From Amia ocellicauda (taxonomy: Eukaryota > Chordata > Actinopteri > Amiiformes > Amiidae): DNA of 64,000 nt. The notes under the pieces are model-generated. The model did not search any database. It saw only the letters and a list, made by a program, of their open reading frames with translations, and was not told the origin of the DNA. Positions 1-11,257 of the stretch are shown here, in pieces (position 1 is the stretch's first letter; each line of letters begins with the position of its first letter). The position numbers were made by a program, and so were the translations under genes. Location of the stretch: assembly GCF_036373705.1 (NCBI RefSeq), contig NC_089852.1, forward strand, positions 33,183,707 to 33,247,706, in the 5' to 3' direction.

Positions 1-708
1 TGGCCCCAAGGGGCCCCCTGGTATTTTTATCTGGGGGATCCCAGTGTCTGGGTAGTATCTGCAGTGGTCAGTACCTATCAAAAGTGGTCCAAGGAAGGAA
101 AAGCGGTGAACCGGCGACAGGGTCATGTGTGGCCAAGGCTCATTGATGCACGTGGGGAGCGAAGGCTGGCCCGTGTGGTCCGATCCAACAGACGAGCTAC
201 TGTAGCTCAAATTGCTGAAAAAGTGAATGCTGGTTCAAATAGAAAGGTGTCAGAGCACACAGCGCATTGCAGTTTGTTGCGTATGGGGCTGCGTAGCCGC
301 AGACCTGTCAGGGTGCCCATGCTGACCCCTGTCCATTGTCAAAAGTGCCTACAATGGGCATGTGAGCATCAGAACTGGACCACGGAGCAATGGAAGAAGG
401 TGGCCTGGTCTGATTAATCACGAGTTCAAGATGTTGACTTGACCTCCAAATTCCCCAGATCTCAATCCAATCGAGCATCTGTGGGATGTGCTGGACAAAC
501 AAGTCCGATCCATGGAGGCCACACCTTGCTTACAGGACTTACAGGACTTAAAGAATCTGCTGCTAATGTCTTGGTGCCAGATACCACAGCACACCTTCAG
601 AGGTCTAGTGGAGTCTATGCCTCGATGGGTCAGGGCTGTTTTGGCGGCAAAAGGGGGACCCTACACAATATTAGGCAGGTGGTCATAATGTTATGGCTGA
701 TCGGTGTA
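1..708 (+). mobile_element. Tc1-like element, family A, internally deleted copy
   Basis: Transposase homology begins near base 64 and the copy ends at a terminal repeat whose last bases read TGTTATGGCTGATCGGTGTA (to about 708). Bases 1-60 do not match the corresponding part of the sister copy at 49407-50304, so the left end is rearranged or cut. The middle of the element is missing: sequence passes directly from the region before the first catalytic Asp (GGCCTGGTCTGAT, near 407) to the region before the last catalytic Glu (GAGTTCAAGATGTTGAC, near 422). The sister copy has the same junction. Non-autonomous and dead as a coding element. Confidence 0.9.
64..688 (+). pseudogene. Tc1-like transposase remnant (family A)
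   Basis: The N-terminal part reads as a Tc1-type helix-turn-helix DNA-binding region ([11 protein letters not shown] and the RRATVAQIAEKVN segment) and runs to the first catalytic Asp in KKVAWSD, where a stop follows at 415-417. After the internal deletion, the C-terminal part (NSPDLNPIEHLWDVLDKQ ... SMPRWVRAVLAAKGG) continues to 688 in another frame. The last Glu is kept in PDLNPIEH, but the segment with the second Asp is gone. An extra base near the end shifts the normal C-terminus. No function is expected. Confidence 0.88.
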
Positions 709-782
709 TATTATCATATTATAAAATAAAATAATGCAAAACTATAAATTAAAAGAAAGCTTTACTAGTTTTTGGTTATGTA

Positions 783-808
783 CACTGCTCAAAAAAATTA
801 AGGGAACA
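783..808 (+). mobile_element. Left terminus of Tc1-like element, family B
   Basis: The sequence CACTGCTCAAAAAAATTAAG and following bases to 808 is the terminal repeat of a widespread fish Tc1-like family and follows a TA dinucleotide at 781-782. The rest of the same element resumes at about 20163, so this 26 bp piece was cut off by the 19.3 kb palindromic insertion. Confidence 0.8.
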
Positions 809-1168
809 CGTAAGTAGAATGGGGTGCTCCATAGGCGTTTCCAGATATTTTATGGCATGTTACGTCACTTTTTTATTATACCTACGTCATATCCGGACGG
901 AAGTGTACACCCATAGCGCCCTAACCCCCACGACAACCCCCCTCCTTCTCTCCTGCTCTCACCCCCCTAGCCATCCCATTCCCTCCACATACACTGATTA
1001 GTTCTGTAGGTCTTTGTTCTTGCGGGAGAGTGTGAATGGTCAGAGTGTGAATTGTCCAGAGAGTTCAGAGTCTACTGTAGTGTTGGGTGGAATCACATTT
1101 GATGTAACCACGCCCAACCAATACAAGTTTCAGACCCCCCTCCTCACAGTGTGATTATCCCAGCCATA

Positions 1169-1169
<1 letters not shown>

Positions 1170-1216
<47 letters not shown>

Positions 1217-1513
1217 CTCTGGAAACATCTGCAGATAGGCTGTTTGCTTAATAATAAGCCTATTTTTAATTAAAAATAAAATAAAAAAGCTTGTGTTCAG
1301 TCTGTATAGGGTCATTGTTTTTGTAAAAACCCTCCGCCATGTTTAAAGCTCGTCAGAATTAAGCTTAAGCTGTGGCTATATTTTACTTATATAATCTCTC
1401 TCACATTCGTGTTCATTCGATTTTACTTAAATACAGTCTAGTAACTGCTTTCTAACTGTATTATAAGCTTGTACGAGTTAAACTTAAGAATTAAAATGTT
1501 TTTAATTTATTTT

Positions 1514-1561
<48 letters not shown>

Positions 1562-1891
1562 GCATAATGATAAGTCAGAGTTTAAAAATAAAAGCATTGG
1601 GTCACACAGTGTTAAATAGATCCCACCATGGAGGGCAGACCGCAGTCTGCATGAGCGGTGACATCAAACATTTCTAAACACTTTTAACCTATATAATTTA
1701 TAAGACTTGTAACAAAAAGCCCAAAGACTTCTTTTGTGGGGATAAACGCTGTTCTGAGTAGTTTCTGAATTTTTGTTTTGTTTTTTGTTTGATACCAAAC
1801 AAACCTTGCTATTAAAAAAAACCAAAAACACGTGTTCTGGATCCAGAAGTAATTTTAAAGGCCCAGCAAATGTTTTATTTACAACATCGCG

Positions 1892-1930
<39 letters not shown>

Positions 1931-2060
1931 ATAATGTGTTCATTCATTTTTACTTAAATACATTCTAGTAATTGTTTTTAACAGTCTTAAAAGCACGTAA
2001 GAGTTAAACTTAAGATGATAATATGTTTTTAATTTATTTTAGCTCTCTCTCTCTCTCTCT
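1170..2060 (+). repeat. Four (CT)n tracts in the left arm
   Basis: CT-dinucleotide tracts lie at about 1171-1213, 1516-1558, 1892-1930 (one CTTT interruption) and 2042-2060. Three are followed by related unique sequence (ATGCATAATGATAAGTC twice, TTAAGTTTAACTC-type motifs), so the block looks like an older imperfect tandem duplication of a CT-tract unit of about 350-500 bp. The homologous (GA)n tracts of the right arm differ in length, as expected for microsatellites. Confidence 0.85.
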
Positions 2061-2954
2061 CAATGCATAATGATAAGTCTGAGTCTGAGAATCAGTATAA
2101 AAAAGCTTGGGTCATTCTTTATATTGACAATTTGTAGTAAACATTTAAATAGTAATTTTCATTAAAAAATAAAAAAAGCTTGTGGTAATTCTGTATACTT
2201 ACATTTTTTTGTAAAAGTGCAGACATGTTTAAAGAGTTAAACTTTAGGGGTTAATATATTTAATGTACTTATTTAATCTCTCTCTATATATACATGCACA
2301 CACAGCAACATAGATGTAAGTTAAATGAAACTGTGTTAAAACAATTGAGTTACAAGCTTACAAAGATTGTCTGTGTTGCCCTGTCCTTAATTAGCAGTAT
2401 TCTTGCTGGCTATCTGGGGTGTGTGAATGGGGCAGAGCACAAACATCACCCTATCCATGGCCCCCTTTAAGTAAGGAAAGTACAGGTGTGAATGTGTTAA
2501 CGCTGCAGGGCCTGGGGTCCTGACTGCTGGGGGCTCTCACTCTGCAGGGCCCACTTAAGGTTAGGTTGTTTTTACAGCTTTTAAACCAAGGTTCATGAAG
2601 GATTAAAGTAAGTGGTGCTTCTTTTTTTGTTTTCTTAAGATCCTATATAAATGTGTGTATATGTATACACTATACGTCTAGGGCTATCTAAGAAAGACCG
2701 ACTATGATGAGGAAAGCGGTCTCCCAATACCTGCATCTGCATGGCAGCCATTCTCATTCATGATGACAATATACGTATTTTACTTTTATTTCTCCCATGT
2801 AGACAAATACACAAAGGTAATTTAGGCCATAAAGGGATGTATGGCAGTTGAAAATAAAGCCATCTGAGCATCAAAGAAGGGCTAAAGACCGCATAGAAAG
2901 TTGAAGATTCACTTTCTGAAGTAAAAAAGACTCATAGTCTTAATAAAACTACAT

Positions 2955-3168
2955 TTCTTAGCAGACACCCTTATTACAATTATTATAGGATATCACATTA
3001 TTGTTTACATTTACCCATTTATACAACTGGGCATTTACTGGAGCAATCTAGGCAAAGTACCTTGCGCAAGGGTACAACAGCAGTGCCCCCCACCAGGGAT
3101 TGAGCCCACCACCCTGTGTGCCAGAGTCTAGAGTCCTAACCACTACTCCACACCACTACATCTCATAG
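2955..3168 (-). mobile_element. tRNA-derived SINE (left arm)
   Basis: The minus strand reads as a tRNA-like head with an A-box-like GTAGTGGTTAGGACTC and a B-box-like GGGCTCAATCCC, followed by a body and the common fish SINE tail containing GGGTGTCTGCTAAGAAATG. The same copy is present in the right arm at 17547-17763, so it predates the palindrome or was copied with it. Confidence 0.75.
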
Positions 3169-4747
3169 TAAGGCTTGTTTACGGAGCTCTCGGTGGGTTA
3201 TGACGCTCAGACAATTATAGGCTCCGGTAACAGTCTGGACTATAGCTTTGATAACCCATCTTGGAGGGCCACAGAGCCAGGCTGGTTCTCACTATTCACC
3301 GACAACATATATATATGTTCAAAAGAATAAGTAAATCTAAACAATTCATGCAATAAGATTAAGTGAAGATCATTCATAATCTTAAACATAGGTCTCTGTG
3401 TGTGTATGTATATTTATATATGGTACACATTAGAATGGGGTGGAGGGTTATTCTGAAGATCTTAATGTCCCAGGATGTATTGATAATAAAACGTTTGGAC
3501 AGCTTTCAGCACCGCTAACTAGTATAATTCTTACCATTATAAAGAATTAAAAAGTAATTTTAAATATATTAACACATGATATTAAGTAAAGGGGAATAAA
3601 TAAATAAATCAATAATGAGAAATCCTAAACTAAACAGAGCAGCCTTGGTTAGCTGACAACCCTTGGTGGTGTGGCAAAAGCCTTAGACTAGTATATTTCC
3701 TACAGAATCAAATAATGATAAAGTCATTTCAAACATTTCACCATCATCGGGGTGTTAAGTAAAATAAATTAATGAATTAATACTAAAGTAACATAAGAAA
3801 TCATGAACAAGTATATCTTCATGAAACCAGCAGATTTGTACTTTTTCTAGTTAATACCAGCTCCATAGTCTCAGTATTTCAAAGTGTGAGACCTAGGTAG
3901 ATGAGAAGGAGCAGCATTCATAGAGGCAACAGTGAAAGATTAACACATAGAGGGACAGAGAGTGTCACCCGGGAGTCAAACTGGCTCACGTGTGAATCAA
4001 GCACCAGAGTCGTTAGTAAGATAACTTACACGTTGTTTTGTTGTTGTTGCTTTTCCCCTGCAAAACAAACAGCTGCAGAAAATAGAGGCAGAGATAGAAA
4101 TAGAAAATAAACAGAGGGAATGAGGTAGGCAAAGATACATGTGGGTTTTACAGTAAGTTAATACAAAAATAAAATACTAGGAGGAAAAGGATATTATAAA
4201 TACAAAACTGACATGGGCAAATATTTGAAGGTTTTATTACTATTTATTACTACTTTTATTTTAGTTTTGCACTTACAAAGTTTATGTATTTCACACAAAG
4301 GGCTTACACAGTCATTCAAAAAAACAGAAGTATTTACAAGTTGCCACAGAGAGAGACCGGAGAGTACAGGTGAGAGGTAGCCATCTTGTTGTTTGACTAG
4401 TTTCAGAATAGTCTTAGCATTGCTCATTTTGTTTTAAGTTTGCCTTAAATTGATGTTAGCATTGTCTGTAGTTTGCCTAAATTGAAGTCAATTCAGTTCA
4501 GCTGCTGAGTTGGTGAAAGTAAACAGGTTGTAGAAGGGAGTTTCTGTCTAGGACTAGCAGGAATTCTGTTGCAGGAGGAGCCAGGTGTGGCCAGTTAGGT
4601 GTGAATTGGGGGTAGGTAGACAAAAGCTACTTAAAGCAGCTGTTGAGAAAGAGCTGTGCTGTTTCTCGCTGACAAAAGTTAGGCAGTTGACTAGCAGCAG
4701 GAACCAAGAGAAGTAAAAAAAAAAAAAAAAAAGTAACATTTAGATGC

Positions 4748-5695
4748 ATGTGGCCACTACAGTGTCAGGTTTGCAGAATGATTGCCTTCCTGGATGAACT
4801 CATCCAAGAAGGCTTCATTTGTGAACGTTGTCAGCAGGTTGAAATCCTAAAGATCAAGGTTTGTGATCTTGAGGCTCAGCTTGTCGATCTGTGCTGTATT
4901 AGGGATATAGAAGAATTGGTCAATCAGCCCATGAGAGAGATGGTGTGCACGCCAAAACCTAGGAGTGTTGAGACCTTAGAGCAGGACAGTGTAGAGAACT
5001 GCTGGGTTACAGTAGGTCGTAACTGCAGAAAAGGGCGTGCACAACCCCTAGAGACACCCCAAGATCTTGAATTGCCCAACAGGTTCCAACTGCTGGACAC
5101 CGAGTTGGACAGTGACAGCTCAGAGGGTGATGGGAGGGCAGTTGAGCACCAGAGCACCATGGTGCCCACTCCCCCCCAGAAGAGGGAGGTAGTTATAGTA
5201 GGAGACTCAATTCTTAGAGGTGTAGATCACACAGTGTGTTCTAGTGACAAGGAGACACGCATGGTATCTTGCCTGCCTGGTGCTCAGGTTGCAGATCTCC
5301 CTAAACTAGTAGAAGAGCTACTGGCCAAAGCCGGGGGGAATCCACTGGCCATGGTCCACATTGGAACTAATGACATAGGAAAAGGTAGGACAGAGGTTCT
5401 GCAAGACAAATTTAAAGAGTTAGGAACAAAACTAAAGAGCAGAACCTCCACGGTAGTTTTCTCTGAAATACTTCTGGTACCACGTGCCAGGCCAGGGAGA
5501 CGGGCAGAGATTAGAAAGTTTAACACGTGGTTGAAAGCTTGGTGTAGGGAAGAGGGGTTTAGGTTTATGGAGCATTGGTCTTTCTTCTGGGATAGATGGG
5601 ATTTGTACAAACCGGACGGTCTACATCTAAACAGAAGGGGGGCTAATGCATTGGGAGTGCGTATGTGCAGTGAAATTGAGAATCATTTAAACTAG
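4748..5695 (+). CDS. CR1 LINE ORF1 protein with SGNH esterase domain
   Basis: A 315-residue intact frame from ATG. Residues 6-28 have two CxxC pairs (C6/C9 and C25/C28), a zinc-finger-like arrangement. Residues about 30-60 are predicted coiled-coil (VEILKIKVCDLEAQLVDL). Residues about 148-315 form an SGNH-hydrolase domain: the nucleophile block VVIVGDSILRG (Ser154), the block HIGTNDIG (Gly206, Asn208) and the C-terminal catalytic block DGLHLN (Asp290, His293). All expected catalytic positions are kept. In CR1 elements this protein is thought to bind element RNA and act with ORF2. Host function is not implied. The right-arm copy differs at a few residues (Gln29 versus Arg29, and Asp versus Glu near residue 79). 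Confidence 0.85.
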   Translation: MWPLQCQVCRMIAFLDELIQEGFICERCQQVEILKIKVCDLEAQLVDLCCIRDIEELVNQPMREMVCTPKPRSVETLEQDSVENCWVTVGRNCRKGRAQPLETPQDLELPNRFQLLDTELDSDSSEGDGRAVEHQSTMVPTPPQKREVVIVGDSILRGVDHTVCSSDKETRMVSCLPGAQVADLPKLVEELLAKAGGNPLAMVHIGTNDIGKGRTEVLQDKFKELGTKLKSRTSTVVFSEILLVPRARPGRRAEIRKFNTWLKAWCREEGFRFMEHWSFFWDRWDLYKPDGLHLNRRGANALGVRMCSEIENHLN

Positions 5696-5784
5696 GAACC
5701 AGGGGGCCTGGGAGCTCTGACAATGGGAGATGTTACACTAAGGAAAGAAAACCAAGGGAAACTGCCAGTAGGAAAGTCCTGAAA

Positions 5785-8501
5785 TGTTTGTACCTCAATG
5801 CCAGGAGTATAAGGAACAAGATGTTAGACTTGGAAGCCACAGTGCTGGCGTGTGACTATGATGTTGTAGGAGTGACGGAAACATGGCTTACAGAAAATTA
5901 TGGGGATGAATACAAGTTGGAAGGATACACACAGTTTAGGAGACACAGGCAAAATCGAAGAGGGGGTGGGGTAGCATTATATGTGAAAAATTACATTGAG
6001 GCAGAAGAACTTGTATTAGATCCCAGAAACGGAACAGAATCTTTGTGGGTTAAAATTTTGAACACGAGATCTGGAGGATTAGTGGTAGGAGTGTGTTACA
6101 GGCCACCAAACTCAAATATTCAGAAAGATGCTGCATTGTCCAGTGTAATCAGGACTGCATGTAGCAAGGATGTGGCTGTTATAATGGGGGATTTCAATTT
6201 CCCAAACTTAGACTGGAAAAGCCCAGTGGGGACTACAGAAGCAGAAATAGAAATGCTTGAGATGGTAAATGACTGCTTTCTAACCCAATTTGTCAGGAAA
6301 CCAACCAGAGAGAGCGCATGTATTGACTTGATCTTTTCAAATGACCAAGATAGAGTCAGGGGGACAGTAGTTAGAGAACCAATGGCAAATTGTGATCACA
6401 ATATGGTTAGCTTTGAGGCATTCTTTCAAAAAACAAGGTCCAAGTCTAAAACAATGGTCTACAATTTTAGAAAAGCAAACCTTGAAGGTATGAGATGGCA
6501 TTTAGAAGAGGTAGACTGGAGCACACTGGATACAGAGTTCGTTGAAAATGGATGGGTATATTTTAAGAATATACTACTTGAGGCTCTGGATCAATTTGTA
6601 CCAAAACTTAGCAAATTGAGGAACAAAAAACACTGGCCAAAATGGTTTAATAGAGGTATACAAAAAAATATAAAGAGGAAGAAAATGTTGTATAGGGCAT
6701 ACAAAAGGGATGGTGACGAAACAAAATACATAGAATATGTTGAGCTGCAAAGAGATCTTAAGAAAGGGATCAGGAAAGCAAAGAGGGAAATAGAAAGAAA
6801 CATAGCTTTTTTCAATATTACAACAGCAAGCGGTCAATAAAGGAGGAGGTGAAACGGATAAAGGGCAAAAATGGAGGTATCTTGGAAAACGAACAAGATG
6901 TGGCAAATATTCTAAATGAGTATTTCACAGAGGTTCTTACAAAAGAAAAAACAGATGACATGCCACAGGTTGACAATCAGTCCAGTCAAACCCTAAGAGA
7001 AATCAGGATAAATAAGGATGAGGTACTAAAGGGACTAGCAGAATTAAAAACAAACAAATCACCTGGGCCAGATGGGATATTTCCAACAGAAATGAGGGAA
7101 ATTATTTATAAGCTGCTAACTCGATTATTCCAAATGACACTTAGAACAGGGGATGTGCCAACTGACTGGAAGACAGCAAATGTCATACCAATCCACAAGA
7201 AAGGGGACAAAACTGAGCCAGGAAATTACAGACCAATCAGTCTCCCCTGCATCACCTGTAAAATGTTGGAAAAAATGATTAGACAGAAAATAGAGGAGCA
7301 TCTCAATGAAAACCATATTCTTGGAGATAGTCAACATGGGTTTAGACGAGGCAGATCATGTCTTACTAATGTATTAAAATGTTTTGAACATGCAACTGCA
7401 GCTGTAGATCACGTGAAAGCATATGATATGATATACTTAGATTTCCAAAAAGCTTTTGATAAGGTTCCACACCAAAGACTGATCCTCAAATTGGAAGCTG
7501 TAGGAATTCAGGGTAATGTAAGTAGATGGATTATGAACTGGTTGATGTATAGGAAACAGAGGGAGTCGATAAGAGGAGTCGCTTCTAACTGGAGTGAGGT
7601 TGTTAGTGGAGCTCCACAGGGATCAGTACTAGGGCCTTTGCTTTTTCTAATCATTATTAATGATCTGGATTCTGGGATAGTTAGCAAACTTGTCAAATTT
7701 GAAGATGATACTAAAATAGGTGGCTCAGCAGATACAATCTTGGCAGCACAGGCTATTCAGAGGGACTTAGATAATATTCAGTTGTGGGCTGACACCTGGC
7801 AGATTAAATTCAATGTGGACAAGTGCAAGGTAATACATGCAGGTAACAAAAATGTCCACTATAATTAGACTATGGGAGGTACAGATCTAGATGATGTAAC
7901 GCATGAGAAAGACCTAGGAGTCTATGTGGACTCTTCACTTTCTCCATCCAAGCAATGTGGGGAAGCAATAAAAAAGGCAAACAGAATGTTAGGGTATATT
8001 GTCAAAAGTGTAGAATTTAAAACAAGGGAAGTAATGTTAAGACTGTACAATGCACTAGTTAGACCTCATCTGGAATACTGTGTACAGTTCTGGGCACCAC
8101 ACTTCAAGAAGGATATCGCTGCTTTAGAGGCAGTTCAGAGGAGAGCAACCAGACTTATTCCAGGTCTGAAGGGAAAGTCCTACTCGGAGAGACTGAGGGA
8201 ACTGAACCTTTTCACCCTGGAACAGAGGAGACTACGTGGGGACTTGATCCAAGTCTTCAAAATCATGAAAGGCATCCACCACATCAAACCAGAGCTTTTC
8301 CAGATCAGAAGGGACACACGCACCCGGGGACACAAATGGAAATTGGGCTTCAAGGCATTCAAAACGGTAAACAGGAGACACTTCTTTACACAGAGAGTAG
8401 TCACAATCTGGAATAATCTACCCAGCGATGTGGTTGAAGCTGAAAGTTTGGGAACATTTAAAAATAGTCTGGATAGGATCCTTGGATCACTTAGATATTA
8501 A
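5785..8501 (+). pseudogene. CR1 LINE ORF2 (APE endonuclease - reverse transcriptase), broken
   Basis: The endonuclease part (5785-6840) has YLNARSIRNK, a GVTETWL block with the catalytic Glu, an IMGDFNFP block and a CDHNMVSF block at the end of the domain. The frame then shifts near 6810-6840 and the reverse transcriptase follows (6849-8501) with NYRPISL, YLDFQKAFDKVPH and [11 protein letters not shown] blocks. A TAG stop interrupts it at 7866-7868, at a position where the CR1 fragment at 62448-63480 has a Tyr codon. The catalytic box reads FEDD (7698-7709) instead of the usual FADD or YADD. No ATG for ORF2 is evident; the frame is open upstream across the ORF1 stop. The protein would be inactive. 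Confidence 0.88.
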
Positions 8502-8547
8502 TAAACACCAAACGAGCACGATGGGTCGAATGGCCCTCTCTCGTTTG

Positions 8548-8577
8548 TAAACTTTCTTATGTTCTTATGTTCTTAAA
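8548..8577 (+). repeat. CR1 3' terminal octamer repeat (left arm)
   Basis: The TTCTTATGTTCTTATGTTCT run ends the LINE copy. Short octamer-like repeats at the 3' end, rather than a poly(A) tail, are characteristic of CR1 elements. Confidence 0.8.
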
Positions 8578-9456
8578 AAAGTCATGAGCCTCAAGGCCTG
8601 TGGCACCAATCACACTGTCAGGAGAAGGGGCTTCGGAGTAGGTCATCCGCCGCCCACCGCCCCGATTATTGAGCACAATCCCTGTACAATACTGGTTCCC
8701 TTCTCATGTACACTGACAGGGGTCATTCTGATCTACATTAGAGTAACATAAGACCATAACATTTCTAAAATATGTTCTGTTTCAATGATCTGAGGTTTTC
8801 ACTGTTTGGATCACTTTAGCTCATTCTTTGTCATTTTTTTTGCAAAGGATCTCATGCATTATAATTGCGAGAAACGCTTCTACTTTTCCAATTCTTCATT
8901 AAAAAAAAAAAAGTGAAAATGTTATTAAAGTCTTAATTAAACAGAGAGAAGGCCTATATTGGGCAGATAGGCTAGACACAAGCTGTATTTCACTTCAATT
9001 GTCTAGTTCTGTAGTTATTGTCTATATCTAAGTAGTGTCCAGTTGTAATGAAACATGTACAGCAAACAGGAAGGTTCTTCAATGTATCGATTTGTGATTG
9101 TCAAAAATTGTATCTCGCAACAGATGTATAGTTCTTTTAAAAGTTTTATAAAACATCTTTTCTACAGCTCAATCATTATCAGTAACAAAAAATATGCAGC
9201 AAACAGAAATAGGTAATACGATGTATTAAAATGTCACAGCATGTGAGTAGTTTTGTAGCGGGCTATGGGTGCTTGTGGTCATTTAAAATATTTACTCAGA
9301 GGTTACCTGAAGACGAGCTTAAGTGTCAGTGCAGGGGCTAGGGTCTGAACTAAGACCTCTTCACAAGTCTCTATTTCCTTCTCTGTTTCAAGAGCAAACT
9401 TTAGCCATTTGCTCTCTCTTTTTAACAGTCTGCAATGTTGTAAATGAGGTTGAGGC
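8578..9456. other. Inner part of left arm, no gene seen
   Basis: AT-rich DNA with no convincing reading frame or known repeat. Its full reverse complement is at 11258-12136 in the right arm. Confidence 0.7.
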
Positions 9457-11257
9457 AATTATATTCAGACAAGTTAACGGCTGATGGATTTTCTATACAG
9501 GTGTAGCTCAACATCCTATCACATTTGTTTTGTAGGCTATTAAAAAATTATAAAGGATTCATCTCAAACTAAAATATGTCCCTTTCATCTTATGTCTCTG
9601 CAACATACTCATAGCACACGGGCCATCTCAGTGCACGGACCCGTCTCTCCACTTTGATCAGGGTCTGCCGCTTAAGCTGTGTACACTTAACTGTTCAAAA
9701 CTTAACTTAACTTAACTTTTTTGCTGTTATCCAAACAGTCTGTTTCACCATTCAACGATTGCTTAACAGAAGACAGAAAAGTAAAATGTAACAAAACTGT
9801 ATAAACGCACAGGATCTGGCTATTTATTTATTTGTTTATTTATTTATTTTTGTTGTATGACGCTGAAGCATTAAGGTGGTTAAGGATGTTTAGAAACACT
9901 GGAAAATGGTAAGATGCCTTTTAATTGATTTATTTTATAATGATTATTATCATTATTGTAGTTGTTTTTTTAGTTCTTTCTATGGTTTTGTTTTGTAAAT
10001 AGTATTATTACTTCACAAGATTAGTAAACAAGAGGTATGGATATAAGAAAAAGTGTAGTTTAAAAGATGAATTCCACTATTATTTATTTCAAACCAAGGG
10101 TATGGGGTGCATACATTGACCAACTAACAACCTATTTAGAAATAAATGTTTGGGGGGGTTAAAGACAAATTAAGCTTTCTAAATGTTGATACTAAAAATA
10201 ACTAATTTGAAAGTGTAAAGCTTACACCTTAAAACTGTTAAAAATTAAATGACTAAGATATTGAACAAATTAGTAATTTTAAGAATAAGTAGCATCTAAA
10301 TGGTTACCCTGAAAAATTGTGACACAGTTAAGGACCTTGATTTGCTATTAAGTCTGGTTGAACCCGATTCTCTAGAGTTTAGACCATACAGCACTGAAGT
10401 GCATTATTTAAAATATGACACTCGCCATTGTCTGTAATGTTATAAAATAGGTTGATAGATAGATTTCTAAGGCTTTAAAGAGAATGAGCCATAGTTACAC
10501 CTTAGTATACAAGCTATATTGGGAAACTTACTCTCCCCCCTTAATTTTTAATTTAGTCTCAAATAAGTGTAGCTGAATTCAAGAGTGAGTGGCTTGTTCT
10601 TCCAGTTTGAGAGGTTTAAATCCTTTTTCTAGTCTCAAGAAGCAGGGGGTGATATGTATTAGTTGTTTGACTATATGTTTAATTAAAACTTACTGATTTG
10701 TTGTTTCACACAGCTCATGTATTTTATACCATTTGTCTGCAAGTTTTATTCTGGGAGGGGGCATTTAGGCTATGGCCTACATGTAAAATATTTTGTTTAT
10801 CTGAATTTGACCGACCCATAAAATACATGCTAAAGTTTTAACAATGATAAAAAGGGGTATTTATCATTTATGGCTTAATCAAGGGGCTTATATAAATAAC
10901 TGTGTTGAACACATAAAGAGGTCATATAACAACTGCTCATTTGGAAGGTGGATGAGAATGAGAATATAGGAAACCTCTATTTTTCTTTTTTAGATTTTGA
11001 TTCCTTCTGACAATAGTAAACTAAAGAAGGTTTTCAAAGTAATATAAAAGAAACATGGGTGTAACTTTAAAAGTAAATACCTTCTTTACTAATTTATGTT
11101 ACCAACTGCTTTAGGGGCTAAAAAGTCACAAATCTGAGTCCTGAAAACCAGAGAGCTAGGGGGTAGGGACTGATAAACCCCCCGCAGAGGCCAGGTCAGG
11201 GAGCCTTTGTGACTTTTTAGCCCCTAAAGCAGTTGGTAACATAAATTAATTAATTAA
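9457..11257. other. Spacer of the giant palindrome
   Basis: About 1.8 kb of AT-rich DNA unique to the centre, with no reading frame longer than 60 codons and no family I recognise. It contains a CTTAACTTAACTTAAC run (9695-9715), a TTTATTTATTTATTT run (near 9830) and, at its right edge, a smaller 42 bp inverted repeat. Confidence 0.7.
11091..11247. repeat. 42 bp perfect inverted repeat at the spacer/right-arm junction
   Basis: Bases 11091-11132 are the exact reverse complement of 11206-11247, with a 73 bp loop between them. The stem contains ACTGCTTTAGGGGCTAAAAA. The right copy lies only about 10 bases from the start of the right palindrome arm. A stem this long would fold strongly in single-stranded DNA or RNA. 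It may be a separate foldback or MITE copy, or a trace of how the large palindrome formed. Confidence 0.85.

Larger units (their letters stand above)
3870..8577 (+). mobile_element. CR1-clade LINE, nearly full length, inactive (left arm)
   Basis: Contains an ORF1 with a CxxC pair region and an SGNH esterase domain, an ORF2 with an APE-type endonuclease and a reverse transcriptase, and a 3' end of repeated ATGTTCTT-like units at 8550-8575, typical of CR1. The 5' end is not sharply defined. A leader without ORFs lies before 4748 and the start is somewhere in 3870-4450. ORF2 is broken by a frameshift near 6810 and a stop at 7866-7868. The right arm has the same lesions. Confidence 0.85.
831..9456 (+). 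repeat. Left arm of giant inverted repeat
   Basis: Begins ATAGGCGTTTCCAGATATTT and ends GGTTGAGGCA. In order it holds a C-rich subterminal block (890-1060), four CT-rich tracts, a SINE on the minus strand, unannotated AT-rich DNA, a CR1 LINE on the plus strand and about 0.9 kb of AT-rich DNA to the spacer. Compared with the right arm I see scattered single-base differences (for example near 836 and 9413). The left arm has only one unit of a subterminal repeat that is expanded on the right. Confidence 0.92.

Noticed and set aside
3901-4427. Small reading frames in the LINE leader (3901-4110 plus, 4194-4427 minus) and their right-arm mirrors
   Set aside because: No domain. They are repeated exactly in both arms as part of the CR1 leader region and do not resemble any known ORF.
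4924-5610. Reading frames opposite CR1 ORF1 (4924-5169 and 5284-5610 minus) and their right-arm mirrors
   Set aside because: Shadows of ORF1 on the other strand, with no independent evidence.
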